The position numbers were made by a program, and so were the translations under genes. This document shows, piece after piece, positions 25,444 to 35,900 of a stretch of DNA of 64,000 nucleotides. The notes under the pieces are model-generated. The model saw nothing but the letters and a program-made list of their open reading frames with translations. It was not told the origin of the DNA and searched no databases. Position 1 is the first letter of the stretch, and every line of letters begins with the position of its first letter. The stretch comes from Streptomyces profundus (GTDB taxonomy: Bacteria > Actinomycetota > Actinomycetes > Streptomycetales > Streptomycetaceae), in the NCBI RefSeq assembly GCF_020740535.1, contig NZ_CP082362.1, forward strand, positions 3,470,501 to 3,534,500, given 5' to 3'.

Positions 25444-28400
25444 CTAGGGGTTCTGGGAGCCGGCCCGCTCCGCCCGCGCGTCCCGGTAGGCGTGCGGGGC
25501 CATGCCGGTCTGCTTCCTGAACACCCGGCTGAAGTAGGCGCGATCGTGGAAGCCCACCGCGCGCGCGATGGTCGCCACGCTGTCGTCGCTCCGCCGCAGC
25601 CGCTCCTTGGCCCGCTGGACGCGCAGCCGGGTGAGGTACTCCCAGAGCGTCAGGCCCAGTTCGCGGTGGAAGAGCCGCCCCAGGTGGTCCTCGCTGACCC
25701 CCGCCGCCTGGGCCACCTGCCAGCGCGAGAAGCGGTGCCGGTAGTGCTGCTCCAGATAGGCCAGGGCGTAGCGGACCGGCGCCGCCGCGCGCTGCGCCGC
25801 CGGATCGGTACGCCGCGACATGCCGCCCAACAGCGCGGCGACCTCCCGCTCGTCCAGGATGTCCCGGCCCAACAGCAGCAAAGCGGGCAGCGGTTCGGCG
25901 CGCCGCGCGTCGGCGACCGTGAAACCCCGGTCGCTGAGAAGCAGCGCGGGGACGCCCGGCAGCCGTTCGACCACCTCGAAGCCCGCCATGTCGGGCAGCG
26001 CGCGGTCCACGATCAGCAGCCCGGGCGGCTCGTCCGCGAGCAGCGCCAGCGCGGCGGTGCCATCGGCCGCCGCCCGGACCGGCCGGCCCGGCATCGCCTC
26101 GGTGAGCAGGGCCCGCACCCGCTCCCTGCGCGCGGCCGAACCGTCCACCACCAGCACCGGGTCGGCCAACTCGCTGGGCCGCAGCGCGAGCAGCGCCTGG
26201 TGCAGATCGTCCCCGGTGACCTGGCCGTAGAGCAGGAACGGGGTGTGCCGCAGCGCCGGATGGTCGTGCAGCCGGCGGACCAGCGCCCAGTGCCGCGCGC
26301 CGCCTGGGCCGGCGGCGTCCCAGACCACGGCGGCCGGGCCAGGCGCGCCGACCAGCGAGACGAGGTCCTCGTCCGGTCCCGGCAGCCGGGGACGCAGCCG
26401 GTGCCGGCGTGCCAACGCGGCGATCTCCGGGGCGAGTTCGGCCTCGTTCGGGGCGGCGACCAGGAGTTCGCGCCCCGGCGGGGGCGCGGTGTGGCCGGGC
26501 GCCTCGGCCGGCGTCGGCAGCGGCAGGGTCAACTCGAAGCCGGTGGGCGGCGGTTGTCGGTGCACCGTCACCGAGCCGCCGTGCAGCACGGCCAGCCTGC
26601 GGGCGATGGCCAGGCCCAGACGCGCGCCGCGCGCCCCGGCGGCGAACGGCTGGAACAGCCGTTCCTCCTCGTCCTCCGGCATCACCAGATCCGGCCTGGT
26701 CACCCCGACGGTCAGTTGTGCCGGGCCCACCTCGACGGTCAGCCGCAGCCCGGGGCCCGCGGCGGCGATCAGCAGGTTGAGGACGATCTGCCGCAGCCGG
26801 CCCTCGTCGGCGTGGACGGCCGGCAGCCGGGCCGGCAGGCGCAGCGCGGTGGGATCGCCGCCGGCCGCCCGAAACGATTCAGTCAACAGCGGCAGCGGGT
26901 CCAGGAGTTGCCGCGAAAGGTCGAGGGCGTCGATCTCGGAGCGCGACAGGTCGAGCAGATCGTCGATCAGCCGCAGCAGTCGGCCCGCGTGCTCGCGCGC
27001 CACCTCGCCGTCCCTGGTGTGCCGCAGGATCGCCTCGACCGGGCTGCGCAGCTCGTCCGTCGCGTTGTCCAGCAGCCTGGACTTGAACCGGTTGGCCCGT
27101 TCCGCCGTGTCCCTGGCGCCCCGTACCTCGGTGAAGAGCCGAACGCCCTTGAGCGCGGCGCTGATCTGGTCGCCCAGCGCCCGGTAGAGCGATCCGTGCG
27201 GGGCCGACCCGCGCTGTCCGGCGCCCTCGGACGCCGTGCCCTCGGGCGTGACGCCGTCGAACGCCACATAGCCGAGCTGTTCGTCGCCGATGTGCAGCGG
27301 CTCCAGCACCGCGGTGAACCGGCCCTGGCGGGGCAGCAGTCGGGCCAGCGGTGGCGGCTCGGTCGCGTCCCGCAGCGCCAGCCGGTACTCCGGCACGCCG
27401 AGACCCGGCAGATGCCGCCGCAGCGCCCGGTGCAGCCCGGCGGCGTGCGTGACCGTGGTCAGCGTGGTGGCCAACGCCCGCAGCCGTCTGGCCTGTTGCT
27501 CCTCCGCCCAGCGCTCGTACTCCAGCAGCCGCCGGGACTTGTCGGCGACCAGCAGCCTGGCCTGGCCGATCACCCGCTCCAGCCGTGCCGGGTCGGCGCA
27601 GCCGCCACCGCCGTCGCCGTCGCGCAGCCGCAGCAGCGCCCGGTCCCACTCCGCGGCGTCGTCATAGGACGTCAGTCCCGCGCCCAGCCGGCGCTCCAGC
27701 AGGCGCAGGAAGTCGACCCCGCTGTCGCCGGGGTCGGTGGGCAGCCGGGCCAGCAACTCGGCGTCCAGCAGGCCGGGCCCCGGCGGGATCGGCGCCGGAG
27801 CCGTGCCGGCCTCGCCGACCAGCGGCGAGTGGCAGCCGCAGGACCGCCGCACGGCAAGGGTCCCCGGTACCACCCGGCGCGCCGGCGGCACCGTGCCCCG
27901 CAGCCGCGCCAGCAGCGTGTCGACGGCCAGCTCGCCCAACTCGGCGAACGGCAGCGCCACGCTGGTCAGCGGCGGATCGCTGACCCTGGCCTCCACCGAG
28001 TCGTTGAAGCTGATCAACGCCACCTCGTCCGGCACCCGCACGCCCCGCTCGGTGAGGAAGCGCAGCGCGTCGGCGGCCAGCGCGTCGCTGCACGCGACCA
28101 CCGCGTCGAAGTCCCGTCCCGGGCGCAGCCCGCGCACCTCGATCAGCACCCGCATCGCCGAGGCGCCGGCGCCGTCCGCGTAGTCCAACGAGGCGGCGAT
28201 CAGCGAACGGTCCTCCGGGATGCGGTGGCGGCGCAGCGCGTCCAGATAGGCGCGGGAGCGGTCCAGCGCCACCGGATTGGTCAACGGGCCCCGGATGCAC
28301 GCCAGTCGACGCCGGCCGTGGTCGGTGACCAGATGGCTGACGGCCTTCCGCATGCCCGCGTGGCTGTCCAGCAGCAGCGTCTCGTGATGCTCAAGGGCGC

Positions 28401-28740
28401 GGTTCAGGCTGACCACGGGAAGCCCGTCGAGCCGGCGCACCAGCCGCGCCGCGCGCCCCCCGCGCGCCGGCAGGCCCAGGGTCGAAGTCCAGCAGATCAC
28501 GCCGTCCAACTCACCCTCGTCCAGCAGCTCGTAGAGCGCGTTGCGGGGCGCGCCGCTCTCCCGGATCGCGTCGCCGGGGAAGCAGACCAGATTGGCTCCC
28601 GTCCGCTCGGCCGCCGCCCGCACCCCGGACCACAGGGGCGCCCCCACGCCCAGATGGATGTTCGCTGTGACCAGCCCCAACAGCGGTCGGTCGGGGCGGT
28701 CGCGGGGTGCCGGTGACACCCCTGGCCCGCGTTCCACCAT
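25444..28740 (-). CDS. LacI-type sensor / degenerate histidine kinase / receiver / AraC hybrid regulator
   Basis: A 1098-residue one-protein signalling chain. Residues 19-300 form a LacI/GalR ligand-binding domain without the N-terminal HTH. A linker with a GAF-like part (430-540) leads to a kinase region: the HisKA motif reads TDELRSP (561-567), with Asp562 where the phosphorylated His should be; the N-box is VLNLLIAAAG and the DxGxG box is missing. Residues 860-970 are a receiver (Asp912 kept, upstream acidic pair reduced to VVDGS). Residues 985-1090 are an AraC DNA-binding domain. It probably works by conformation, sensing a sugar. The pectate lyase just upstream on the same strand is a likely target. 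Confidence 0.85.
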   Translation of the reverse strand: MVERGPGVSPAPRDRPDRPLLGLVTANIHLGVGAPLWSGVRAAAERTGANLVCFPGDAIRESGAPRNALYELLDEGELDGVICWTSTLGLPARGGRAARLVRRLDGLPVVSLNRALEHHETLLLDSHAGMRKAVSHLVTDHGRRRLACIRGPLTNPVALDRSRAYLDALRRHRIPEDRSLIAASLDYADGAGASAMRVLIEVRGLRPGRDFDAVVACSDALAADALRFLTERGVRVPDEVALISFNDSVEARVSDPPLTSVALPFAELGELAVDTLLARLRGTVPPARRVVPGTLAVRRSCGCHSPLVGEAGTAPAPIPPGPGLLDAELLARLPTDPGDSGVDFLRLLERRLGAGLTSYDDAAEWDRALLRLRDGDGGGGCADPARLERVIGQARLLVADKSRRLLEYERWAEEQQARRLRALATTLTTVTHAAGLHRALRRHLPGLGVPEYRLALRDATEPPPLARLLPRQGRFTAVLEPLHIGDEQLGYVAFDGVTPEGTASEGAGQRGSAPHGSLYRALGDQISAALKGVRLFTEVRGARDTAERANRFKSRLLDNATDELRSPVEAILRHTRDGEVAREHAGRLLRLIDDLLDLSRSEIDALDLSRQLLDPLPLLTESFRAAGGDPTALRLPARLPAVHADEGRLRQIVLNLLIAAAGPGLRLTVEVGPAQLTVGVTRPDLVMPEDEEERLFQPFAAGARGARLGLAIARRLAVLHGGSVTVHRQPPPTGFELTLPLPTPAEAPGHTAPPPGRELLVAAPNEAELAPEIAALARRHRLRPRLPGPDEDLVSLVGAPGPAAVVWDAAGPGGARHWALVRRLHDHPALRHTPFLLYGQVTGDDLHQALLALRPSELADPVLVVDGSAARRERVRALLTEAMPGRPVRAAADGTAALALLADEPPGLLIVDRALPDMAGFEVVERLPGVPALLLSDRGFTVADARRAEPLPALLLLGRDILDEREVAALLGGMSRRTDPAAQRAAAPVRYALAYLEQHYRHRFSRWQVAQAAGVSEDHLGRLFHRELGLTLWEYLTRLRVQRAKERLRRSDDSVATIARAVGFHDRAYFSRVFRKQTGMAPHAYRDARAERAGSQNP

Positions 28741-28795
28741 GGCGGCAGCCTCGCTTCTCGGCAACGCTCGGCGGCAACGCCAGCGGCGTGCCGCG

Positions 28796-28821
28796 CCACC
28801 TCGGCGGCGCCGCCGAGGTGG
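28796..28821. promoter_or_regulatory. 26-bp perfect palindrome between pectate lyase and hybrid regulator
   Basis: CCACCTCGGCGGC is followed directly by its reverse complement. It lies 98 bp after the pectate lyase stop and 55 bp before the regulator ATG. It can serve as a terminator of the lyase gene or as an operator. Confidence 0.5.
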
Positions 28822-28919
28822 CGAGGACGATAGCGCCGCGTCGGCACGCCGACAAGGCCGGCGTCACGGCACCCTTCACCGTGACACCGGCCCGTCGACT
28901 CGCGCTCGGGCGCCCGCGG

Positions 28920-29891
28920 TTACAGCTGGCCCACCCCGGCCCCGCCGGTCACGATGGACTTGACGTCAGCGGCCGAGTCGGGCGAGTAGCCGTAGGGGAT
29001 GCCGGACACCGAACCGCCGGCCTCCCCGCTGCCCGAGTTCACGAAGTGGTTGTCCCTGGCCACGATGGATCCGGGACCCGAGGCCGCCTCGCCCAGGTGG
29101 AACGGGTCGTCGGTGTTCTCGAAGTAGTTGGCCTCCACCAGCACGCCGGCGTCCTCGGTCGAGGCGACGCCATAGGAGCCGATGTTGTTGTAGTAGTTGT
29201 TGTAGACGTGGACCGGGTCGCCGAACCGCACCCGCGGGTTGCGCTGGTTGACGCCGTCGAACCAGTTGTGGTGGTACGTGACGTTCAACTTCCCGATGTC
29301 CTCGGACCCGTTGTCGTCCGAGTGCCCCAACAGCATGTTCTTGTCGGAGTCGTAGGTGTGGTTCCACGACACCGTGATGCCGGTCGACGCCCGCTTGATG
29401 TCCAGCGCGCCGTCGTTGGGGTTGGTGAAGTCGTTGTGGTCGATCCACACGTTGGTGCTGTACTCGACGTTGATCCCGTCGTCGTTCGAGTTGGCGAACC
29501 TGAGGTTCTGCACGATCACGTTGTCGGCCTGGCGGATGTTCAGACCGCTGCCCTGGATCGTGGCGCCCGACCCGGCGCCGACGATCGACTTGTCCGACGA
29601 GACCCGGACCATCGAGCTGACCGAGATCGTGCCGTTGACCTCGATCTGCAACGGTCCGTCGCTGTTGGCGGCGTCGATCAGCTGGTCCGCGGTGGACACG
29701 GAGACCACGTCGCCGCCGGCTCCGCCGGTGGCACCGGCGCCGAACCCGGTCGGCGACCCGACGACGAGGGGGGAGACGTCGGCCGGCTCGTTGGCGGTAC
29801 CCGTCGCGGCGGTCAACCCGCCGATGGTCGCCACGGCGGCCGTGACCGCGACCGCGCTGGCCAGCTTGAATCGTGCGCTCGTCCTGCGCAT
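28920..29891 (-). CDS. Secreted pectate lyase, PL1 family
   Basis: A 323-residue extracellular enzyme with a Sec-type signal peptide (about residues 1-33, ending near GTANEP). The right-handed beta-helix shows the PL1 landmarks STNVWIDHNDFTN (metal-binding Asp region), WNHTYDSDKNMLLGHSD, and QRNPRVRFG, which contains the catalytic Arg (RxPxxR). It cleaves polygalacturonate by calcium-dependent beta-elimination. Its adjacency to a sugar-type sensor regulator suggests induction by plant-derived oligosaccharides. Confidence 0.92.
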   Translation of the reverse strand: MRRTSARFKLASAVAVTAAVATIGGLTAATGTANEPADVSPLVVGSPTGFGAGATGGAGGDVVSVSTADQLIDAANSDGPLQIEVNGTISVSSMVRVSSDKSIVGAGSGATIQGSGLNIRQADNVIVQNLRFANSNDDGINVEYSTNVWIDHNDFTNPNDGALDIKRASTGITVSWNHTYDSDKNMLLGHSDDNGSEDIGKLNVTYHHNWFDGVNQRNPRVRFGDPVHVYNNYYNNIGSYGVASTEDAGVLVEANYFENTDDPFHLGEAASGPGSIVARDNHFVNSGSGEAGGSVSGIPYGYSPDSAADVKSIVTGGAGVGQL

Positions 29892-30106
29892 GAGATTCTC
29901 CGTCCGGTTTGTGGGGGGTGTAACTGGAGGGACCTTGCCGCGCGGCCTGGCAACGCCTCGATGCTATGGGGGGAGTTGTGGACGATGACGGTGCGCGTGT
30001 GGACTATCACGACGCCCCTGGCCCTGCCGGCCGGGCCGGCGGTCGTTCGCGCTGGTGGGGGGTGGTTTGTCGGGCGGCTGTCAGTGGCGTGGGTGACACT
30101 GGGGAG

Positions 30107-30337
30107 ATGTGCAGGAGTATCAAGACCCTTCGGGCCCCGGTCACCCCTGATGTGCGGGATGAGGACATCCGGGCGGCGGCCCTTCAGTACGTTCGCAAGG
30201 TCAGCGGGTTCAGGGCGCCGGCGGCGCACAACCAGGCGGTTTTCGATCAGGCCGTCGCGGACGTCACCGCCGCCACCCAGCATCTGCTGGCGCATCTGGA
30301 GGTGCGCGGCTCGGGTGGTGGGGCTTCGCGGGAGTGA
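30107..30337 (+). CDS. DUF2277 family small protein
   Basis: A 76-residue protein matching DUF2277: MCRSIKTL at the N-terminus, EDIRAAALQYVRKVSGFRAP in the middle, and an ending helix AVFDQAVADVTAATQHLLAHL. The family is widespread in actinobacteria and its function is unknown. GGGGAG precedes the ATG with a very short gap. The stop overlaps the GTG of the alpha/beta hydrolase gene (GTGA), so the two form an operon. Confidence 0.85.
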   Translation: MCRSIKTLRAPVTPDVRDEDIRAAALQYVRKVSGFRAPAAHNQAVFDQAVADVTAATQHLLAHLEVRGSGGGASRE

Positions 30338-31155
30338 ACGTCGTTAGGCCCTTCGTGGGGCGGATAGCCGGCCCGGCCGAGCGCACCCTGCTGGTGATCC
30401 ACGGCGGCCCCGACTGGGACCACGGCTATCTGCTCGATCCGCTGCGGGAGTGGGCGGGCGAGCGCCAGGTGCTCCTTCCCGACCTGCGGGGATGTGGCCG
30501 TTCGCCCGGAGGGCTGCCCCCGGAGCAGTACACGCCTGACGCCGTCGTCCTGGATCTGCTGGCGCTGCTCGACAGCCTCCCGGTCGAGCAGGTCGACCTG
30601 CTCGGGTTCTCCTATGGCGGGTTGCTCGCGCAGCGGCTCGCGCTGGCCGCGCCCGAGCGTTTCCGCTGTCTTGTGGTGGCCTCCTCCAGCGTGCTGCCGG
30701 TGCCGGCGGACGCCTGGGACGACTGGCCGGAGCGGGCCGCCCTGCGGGCGGCCGAGGCGCGGGTGTGGGCGGAGGGGCGCTGGGACGGGCCGGCGTTGAC
30801 GCGGGCCGCCGCGCTGGCCGGGGCGCCGGCCAACGTCTGGCGGGCGGAGGCGCTGCCGCGCTATCGGGAGGTGCTGGCGCGGGTGCGGTTCACGGCCGAG
30901 TGGCTCGGCCCGTTCCGGGCCGGCCTGCTGCCGCCGGCCCGTCCGGACGACGCGGCCCGCCGGCTGGCCGCGAGCGGTCCCCCGGTGCGGCTGCTGCACG
31001 GCCGGCAGGACATGGTCTTCCCCGCCGCGCTCGCCGAGGAGGCCGCCCGGCTGATTCCGGGCGCCCGGGTGGCGATCCTCGACGAGGCGGGGCACATGGC
31101 CCACATAGACCAGCCGGCGGCCTGGTTGGCCGCCCTGTCCCAGCACCTCTCCTGA
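30334..31155 (+). CDS. Alpha/beta hydrolase, proline-iminopeptidase-like
   Basis: A 273-residue serine hydrolase. HGGPDWDH is the oxyanion region of prolyl aminopeptidase relatives; GFSYGG holds the nucleophile Ser93; LLHGRQD has the acid; AGHMAHID ends with the catalytic His (about 254). It starts with GTG 30334, overlapping the DUF2277 stop. Substrate not predictable beyond small esters, amides or N-terminal proline. Confidence 0.85.
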   Translation: MNVVRPFVGRIAGPAERTLLVIHGGPDWDHGYLLDPLREWAGERQVLLPDLRGCGRSPGGLPPEQYTPDAVVLDLLALLDSLPVEQVDLLGFSYGGLLAQRLALAAPERFRCLVVASSSVLPVPADAWDDWPERAALRAAEARVWAEGRWDGPALTRAAALAGAPANVWRAEALPRYREVLARVRFTAEWLGPFRAGLLPPARPDDAARRLAASGPPVRLLHGRQDMVFPAALAEEAARLIPGARVAILDEAGHMAHIDQPAAWLAALSQHLS

Positions 31156-31160
31156 GGCCG

Positions 31161-31187
31161 GGGAGCCCCGCCGTCGGCGGCGCTCCC
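31161..31187. terminator. Bidirectional hairpin between convergent genes
   Basis: GGGAGCCCCGCCG and CGGCGGCGCTCCC pair with one mismatch and a 1-nt centre, between the hydrolase stop and the DUF885 stop. Confidence 0.6.
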
Positions 31188-31197
31188 GCCCGGAGGG

Positions 31198-32871
31198 CTA
31201 CAGGGCGGCGAGTTCGTCCGTCAGGTCGTCGAGGCCGAGGGAGCCGAGCGAGAGCGCGGCCATATGCCAGGACTTGGCGTCGAACGCGGCGCCGGCGCGG
31301 CGCCTGGCCGCTTCGCGGCCGGCGAGCCAGGCCCGTTCGCCCAGCTTGTAGCTGATGGCCTGGCCGGGGAGGCCGAGGTAGCGGACGATCTCGGAGTCGG
31401 TGAACGACGCGGCGCATCCGGTGTACCGGGCGAAGAACTCGGTCGCCAGCTCCGGCGTCCATCGCTCGCCCGGGTGGAAGCTCTCGCCGGCCGGTATCCG
31501 CAGCCCCAGGTGCATCCCGATGTCCACGATCACCCGCACCGAGCGCATCATCTGGGCGGAGAGGTAGCCAAGACGGTGGGCCGGGTCGGCGAGGAAGCCC
31601 AGCTCGTCCATCAGGCGTTCCGCGTAGAGCGCCCAGCCCTCGGTGGTGGCGCTCACCGAGCCCAGGCTGGCCTGGAACTTGGAGAGCCGGTCCGCCACAT
31701 ACACCCACTGGGCGAGCTGGAGATGGTGTCCCGGGACTCCCTCGTGGTACCAGATGGAGACCAACTGCCAGGTGGGGAAGCTGGTTTCGCCCCTGGTGGG
31801 CAGCCAGGTGCGGCCCGGCCTGGCGAAGTCGAGGGAGGGGCGGGTGTAGTAGGGCGCCGCCGCGCTGCCCGGGGGCGCGATCATGGACTCGACGCGGCGC
31901 ACCGGCTCGGCCAGATCCACATGGGTGCCGTCGAGCTCGCCGATCGCGCGGTCCATCAGCGCCTGTAGCCAGTCGCGGATCCGGTCCACGCCCTCGACGA
32001 CCTCGCCGTTCCTGTCCAGGTGCCGCATCACGGCCAGGGTGGACTCGCCGGGCAGGATCCGCTCGGCGACGTGGCGCATCTCCTCGCGCAGCCGGTGGAA
32101 CTCGGACCAGCCGTAGGCGTACGCGTCGTCCAGGTCCAGTTGGGCGCCCGTCCAGCTGCGCGCGCCCCGCAGGTAGCGTTCGCGCCCCACGGCGTCCGGG
32201 GTGCCCTCGGCGGCCGGGACATAGGTGTCGGTGAGGAAGCGGCGGACGCCGTCGAGGGCCGCGTCGACCTCGGTTGCGGCGCGGTCGAGTTCGGGGCGCA
32301 GCGCCTCGGGCCCCCCGGCGGCGAACGTCCCGTACCAGTCGCTGTCGAGCCACTCGCCGAGCTGCCCGGCGAGGACCAGCGCCTGGCGGGGGGCGACGGT
32401 GAGCCCCCGGTCGATGCCGGCGGTCAGCCCCTCGGTGTAACGGGTCAGCGCGGCCGGGGTGTTGCGCAGGCGGCGCGCGATCACGGCCCAGTCGTCGGCC
32501 GTCTCGGTCGGCATCTGGAGCAGTGTCGAGCGCAGCTGGGAGACGGGGGAGAAGAGGTTGCGCACCTGGCGCAGGTCGTCGCCCGCGTCGTGCAGGTCCA
32601 GTGCCGCGGTGAGCCGCTCGCGCAGCAGCCGGGCCGCTCTGCGCTCGCCCTCGGGGAGCTGTTCGGAGCCACCCGCGGCGGCCTCTGCCGCGTCCAACTC
32701 CCCGAGGGTGGCGCGCTGGGCGTCGGCCACCGCGTCGAGCCCCTCGGGGGAGAAGTCGGGCAAGGCGTCCTGGCCGGGGCGGATGCCCAGACTGGAGCCG
32801 ACGCTGGGGTCGAGGTCGGCGAGCGTCTCTACATAGGCGTCCGCGATGATCCGCGGGGTGGAATGCGACAT
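31198..32871 (-). CDS. DUF885 family metallopeptidase-like protein
   Basis: A 557-residue protein of the DUF885 family. The zinc-peptidase signature HEGVPGHHLQ (HExxPGHH type) lies in the second half, followed by TEGWALYAERLMDELG, which supplies the downstream Glu. The family is thought to be related to carboxypeptidase Taq and M32 peptidases; substrates are not established. There is no signal peptide, so it acts in the cytoplasm. GAGG lies 8 nt before ATG 32871. It is divergent from the large AAA regulator 42 bp away. Confidence 0.85.
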   Translation of the reverse strand: MSHSTPRIIADAYVETLADLDPSVGSSLGIRPGQDALPDFSPEGLDAVADAQRATLGELDAAEAAAGGSEQLPEGERRAARLLRERLTAALDLHDAGDDLRQVRNLFSPVSQLRSTLLQMPTETADDWAVIARRLRNTPAALTRYTEGLTAGIDRGLTVAPRQALVLAGQLGEWLDSDWYGTFAAGGPEALRPELDRAATEVDAALDGVRRFLTDTYVPAAEGTPDAVGRERYLRGARSWTGAQLDLDDAYAYGWSEFHRLREEMRHVAERILPGESTLAVMRHLDRNGEVVEGVDRIRDWLQALMDRAIGELDGTHVDLAEPVRRVESMIAPPGSAAAPYYTRPSLDFARPGRTWLPTRGETSFPTWQLVSIWYHEGVPGHHLQLAQWVYVADRLSKFQASLGSVSATTEGWALYAERLMDELGFLADPAHRLGYLSAQMMRSVRVIVDIGMHLGLRIPAGESFHPGERWTPELATEFFARYTGCAASFTDSEIVRYLGLPGQAISYKLGERAWLAGREAARRRAGAAFDAKSWHMAALSLGSLGLDDLTDELAAL

Positions 32872-32913
32872 TGTGTCATCCTCATACAACACAGGACGCA
32901 ACGGAAGGCACAT

Positions 32914-35900
32914 GTGTTCGATCAGTTGATCGGTCGGGAGCACGCCGCGGCTGTGTTGCGGGCCGAGATCGCCAGGGCCGGGAGCAGCCACGGCGGTCTG
33001 GTGCTGGTCGCCGGCGAGGCGGGGATCGGCAAGACGACACTGGTCACCGGCGCGGCCAGGGAGGCGGGCCAGGAGGGTTTCCTGGTGCTGGGCGGCGCCT
33101 GTTGGGACGCGGACAACGCGCCGGGCTACTGGCCCTGGACGCAGGTGGTGCGGGCGCTGCGCAGGGCCGCGAGCGCCGAGGAGTGGACGGCGATCGAGGA
33201 GGCGGCCGGGCCCGAGCTGGACGCGCTGTTGACCGAGGCCAGGCTGCCGGCCGAGCTGGACGCCGAGGACGACGATCCGGACGGCTTCGCGCTGTCGGAC
33301 GCGGTGACGACGGCGCTGGTCACCGTCTCCCAGCGGCGGCCCGTGCTGGTGGTGCTCGACGATCTGCACTGGGCGGACAGCGCCTCGCTGCGGCTCCTCC
33401 GGTTCGCGGCCCAACACACCTGGTTCGAACGGGTGTTGCTGGTGGCGACCTATCGGGACGCGGAGGTGGACCCGAGCGCGGACGAGCAGCTGGGGCATCC
33501 GCTGTGGGACACCATGACGCCGCTGCTCAGCAAGGCGACCACGCTGGTGCTGACCGGTCTCGGGCCGGACGAGGTGGCCACGCTGATCAGTCGCACGGTC
33601 GGCAGGGAGGCCGAGCCGACCCTCGTCGCCGAGGTGCACCGACGCACCGGCGGCAACCCGTTCTTCGTGGAGCAGACCGCCAGGCTCTGGCACAGCGGGG
33701 GCGCGGTGACCAGCATTCCGCCCGGCGTGCGCGACGCCGTGCGCCGGCGCGTGGGGCTGCTGCCGCCCGCCGTGGTGACGATGTTGGCGCAGGCCGCCGT
33801 GTTGGGCCGGGAGTTCCACCGGCAGGTGCTGGCGGCCAGCCTCGCCACCCCGGCGGCGCGCGCCGACCGGCTGTTGGAGGCGGCCGTCACCGCTCGTCTC
33901 GTGGTGCAGCGCGGGGCCGGCCGGTTCGCGTTCGCACACGATCTGGTGCGGGAGACGCTCTACGAGGCGCTGGACGCCGACGAGTCGCGTCGGCGGCACG
34001 CGGCCGTGGTCCGCGCGCTGGACCAGCAGCCGGCGCTCGCCGAGCGGGTGGTCCCCGCCGATCTCGCCCGGCACGCCCATCTGGCCGGCGACGAGGTGGC
34101 TCCCGCGCACGCCCTGACCCTGCTGAGCGCGGCGGCGAGGGAGGCCACCGCCCGGCTGGCGTTCGACGAGGCCAACGGCCACCGGCGGCGCGCCTACGAG
34201 CTGACGGGCGCCGTCGACCCGCGCCGGCGGGTGGTGCTCGGCCTTGAGCTGGCGGAGGGACTGCTCCAGGCGGACCGGTGGGACGAGGCCTGGTCGTACT
34301 TCCAGAAGGTGATCGACGAGGCCAGGGCGGTCGATGACGCCATGCTGCTGGCGCGGCTGGCGCTGACGCTGCACCAGTCGCGGGCGGCCAGGCGCGATCC
34401 GGTGGCTGGGCTGCTGCCCTCGCTGCTGACGGAGACCCACCGCAGGCTGCTGCCCGGCGACCCGCCCGCGCCCGACGATCCGGCCGACCCGGCGACCCAG
34501 GACCGGCTGGCCCGCGCCCTGGCGGTGCGGGTCGCCGTGTTGGCCCGGCGGGGACAGGACGACGACGCGTTGGCGTTCGGCCTGAGCGCCCGGCACGAGG
34601 CGATCTGGGGCCCCGGCTCGGCGGCCGAACGCGCCACGCTCACCCAGGAGATGATCACCGTGGGGCGCCGCTCGGGGGACGTGGAGCTGGAGCACTTCGC
34701 GCGCTCCCTGCGCTGGGTGGCGCTGCTGGAGCTGGGCGATCCCGAGTACCTGCGGGAGCTGGGCGCCTTCCAGGGGATCGTGCGGCGGGAGGCCCAGCCG
34801 CAGTACCAGCTGTCGGGCCGGATCGACCTGGCCATCGTGCGGACGTTGCAGGGCGAGTTCGCCGAGTCCCAGGAGCTGGAGGCGGCGGCCGGCGCGCTGG
34901 TCGCCGAGATGCCGAGGAACCGCTGGTACGAGCGGTTCATCCAGCATCTGCGCTGGTCGCGGCTGATGCTCAGGGGCAGGTTCAGGGAGTTGGACGAGCT
35001 GCTCGGCGAGCTGCCCTCGACGGGCTATCCCCATCTCGAACTGCTGGAGGGCGTGACGGCCGCGCAGCGCGGGGACGCCGAGACGGTCTGCCGGGTGCTG
35101 GCAGCCGCTGACGGCGGCGAGCGCTATCCGCGCCATATGCGGTGGCTCTGGCTGCGCTTCCTCGCCCAGGGCACCGCGCTGTTGGGCGACCGGGAGCGCT
35201 GCCTCCAGGCGCGCCGCGAGGTGGCCCCGTTCGCCGACCAGTGGTCGGTCTCCCTCTACGGCTTCGACGTCAGCGGTCCGGTGGCGCTCTGGATCGCCGA
35301 GCTGGACGCCGCGCTGGGCGACTGGGGGCGCGCCGTCGACGGCTTCGCCAGGGCGGCGCTCTCCGCCGACTGGCTGCGGGCCAGGCCGTGGGCGGCCGAG
35401 GCCAGGGTGCGGCAGGCCGAGGCGCTGCTGGCCAGGAACGAGCCGGACGACCGGGCCGAGGCGACGGAGCTGCTGCGGGTGGTGGCCGACGAGGCCGAGG
35501 CGCTGGGGCTCGAACAGGTCGCGGAGCGGGTGATGGCGGCCAGGGAGGGCCGCGCCGGGGTGGAGCGCCGCGCCGCGGCCGAGGCGGAGTTCCGGTTCGA
35601 GGGGACGGTCTGGACGCTGCGCTTCGCCGGCCGGACGGTGCGGCTGCCGGATGCCAAGGGGCTGCGCGACCTGCGGGAGCTGCTGGCCAGGCCGGGCTCG
35701 GACATCTCCGCCGTCCGGCTGCTCAACCCGGCGGGCGGCGAGACGCTGGCCGCCGCGCGTTCGCTGGGCGGCGATCCGGTGTTGGACGACACGGCCAAGG
35801 CCGCCTACCGGCGCCGGCTCACCCAGCTCGACGCCGAGATCGACCGGGCCGCCGAACGCGGCGACGAGGCGGCGGCCACCGCCCTGGGCGACGAACGGGC

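Noticed and set aside
28741..28764. TTG 28764 as start of the hybrid regulator
   Set aside because: ATG 28740 is nearer the conserved domain; TTG starts are rare and no better Shine-Dalgarno precedes it.
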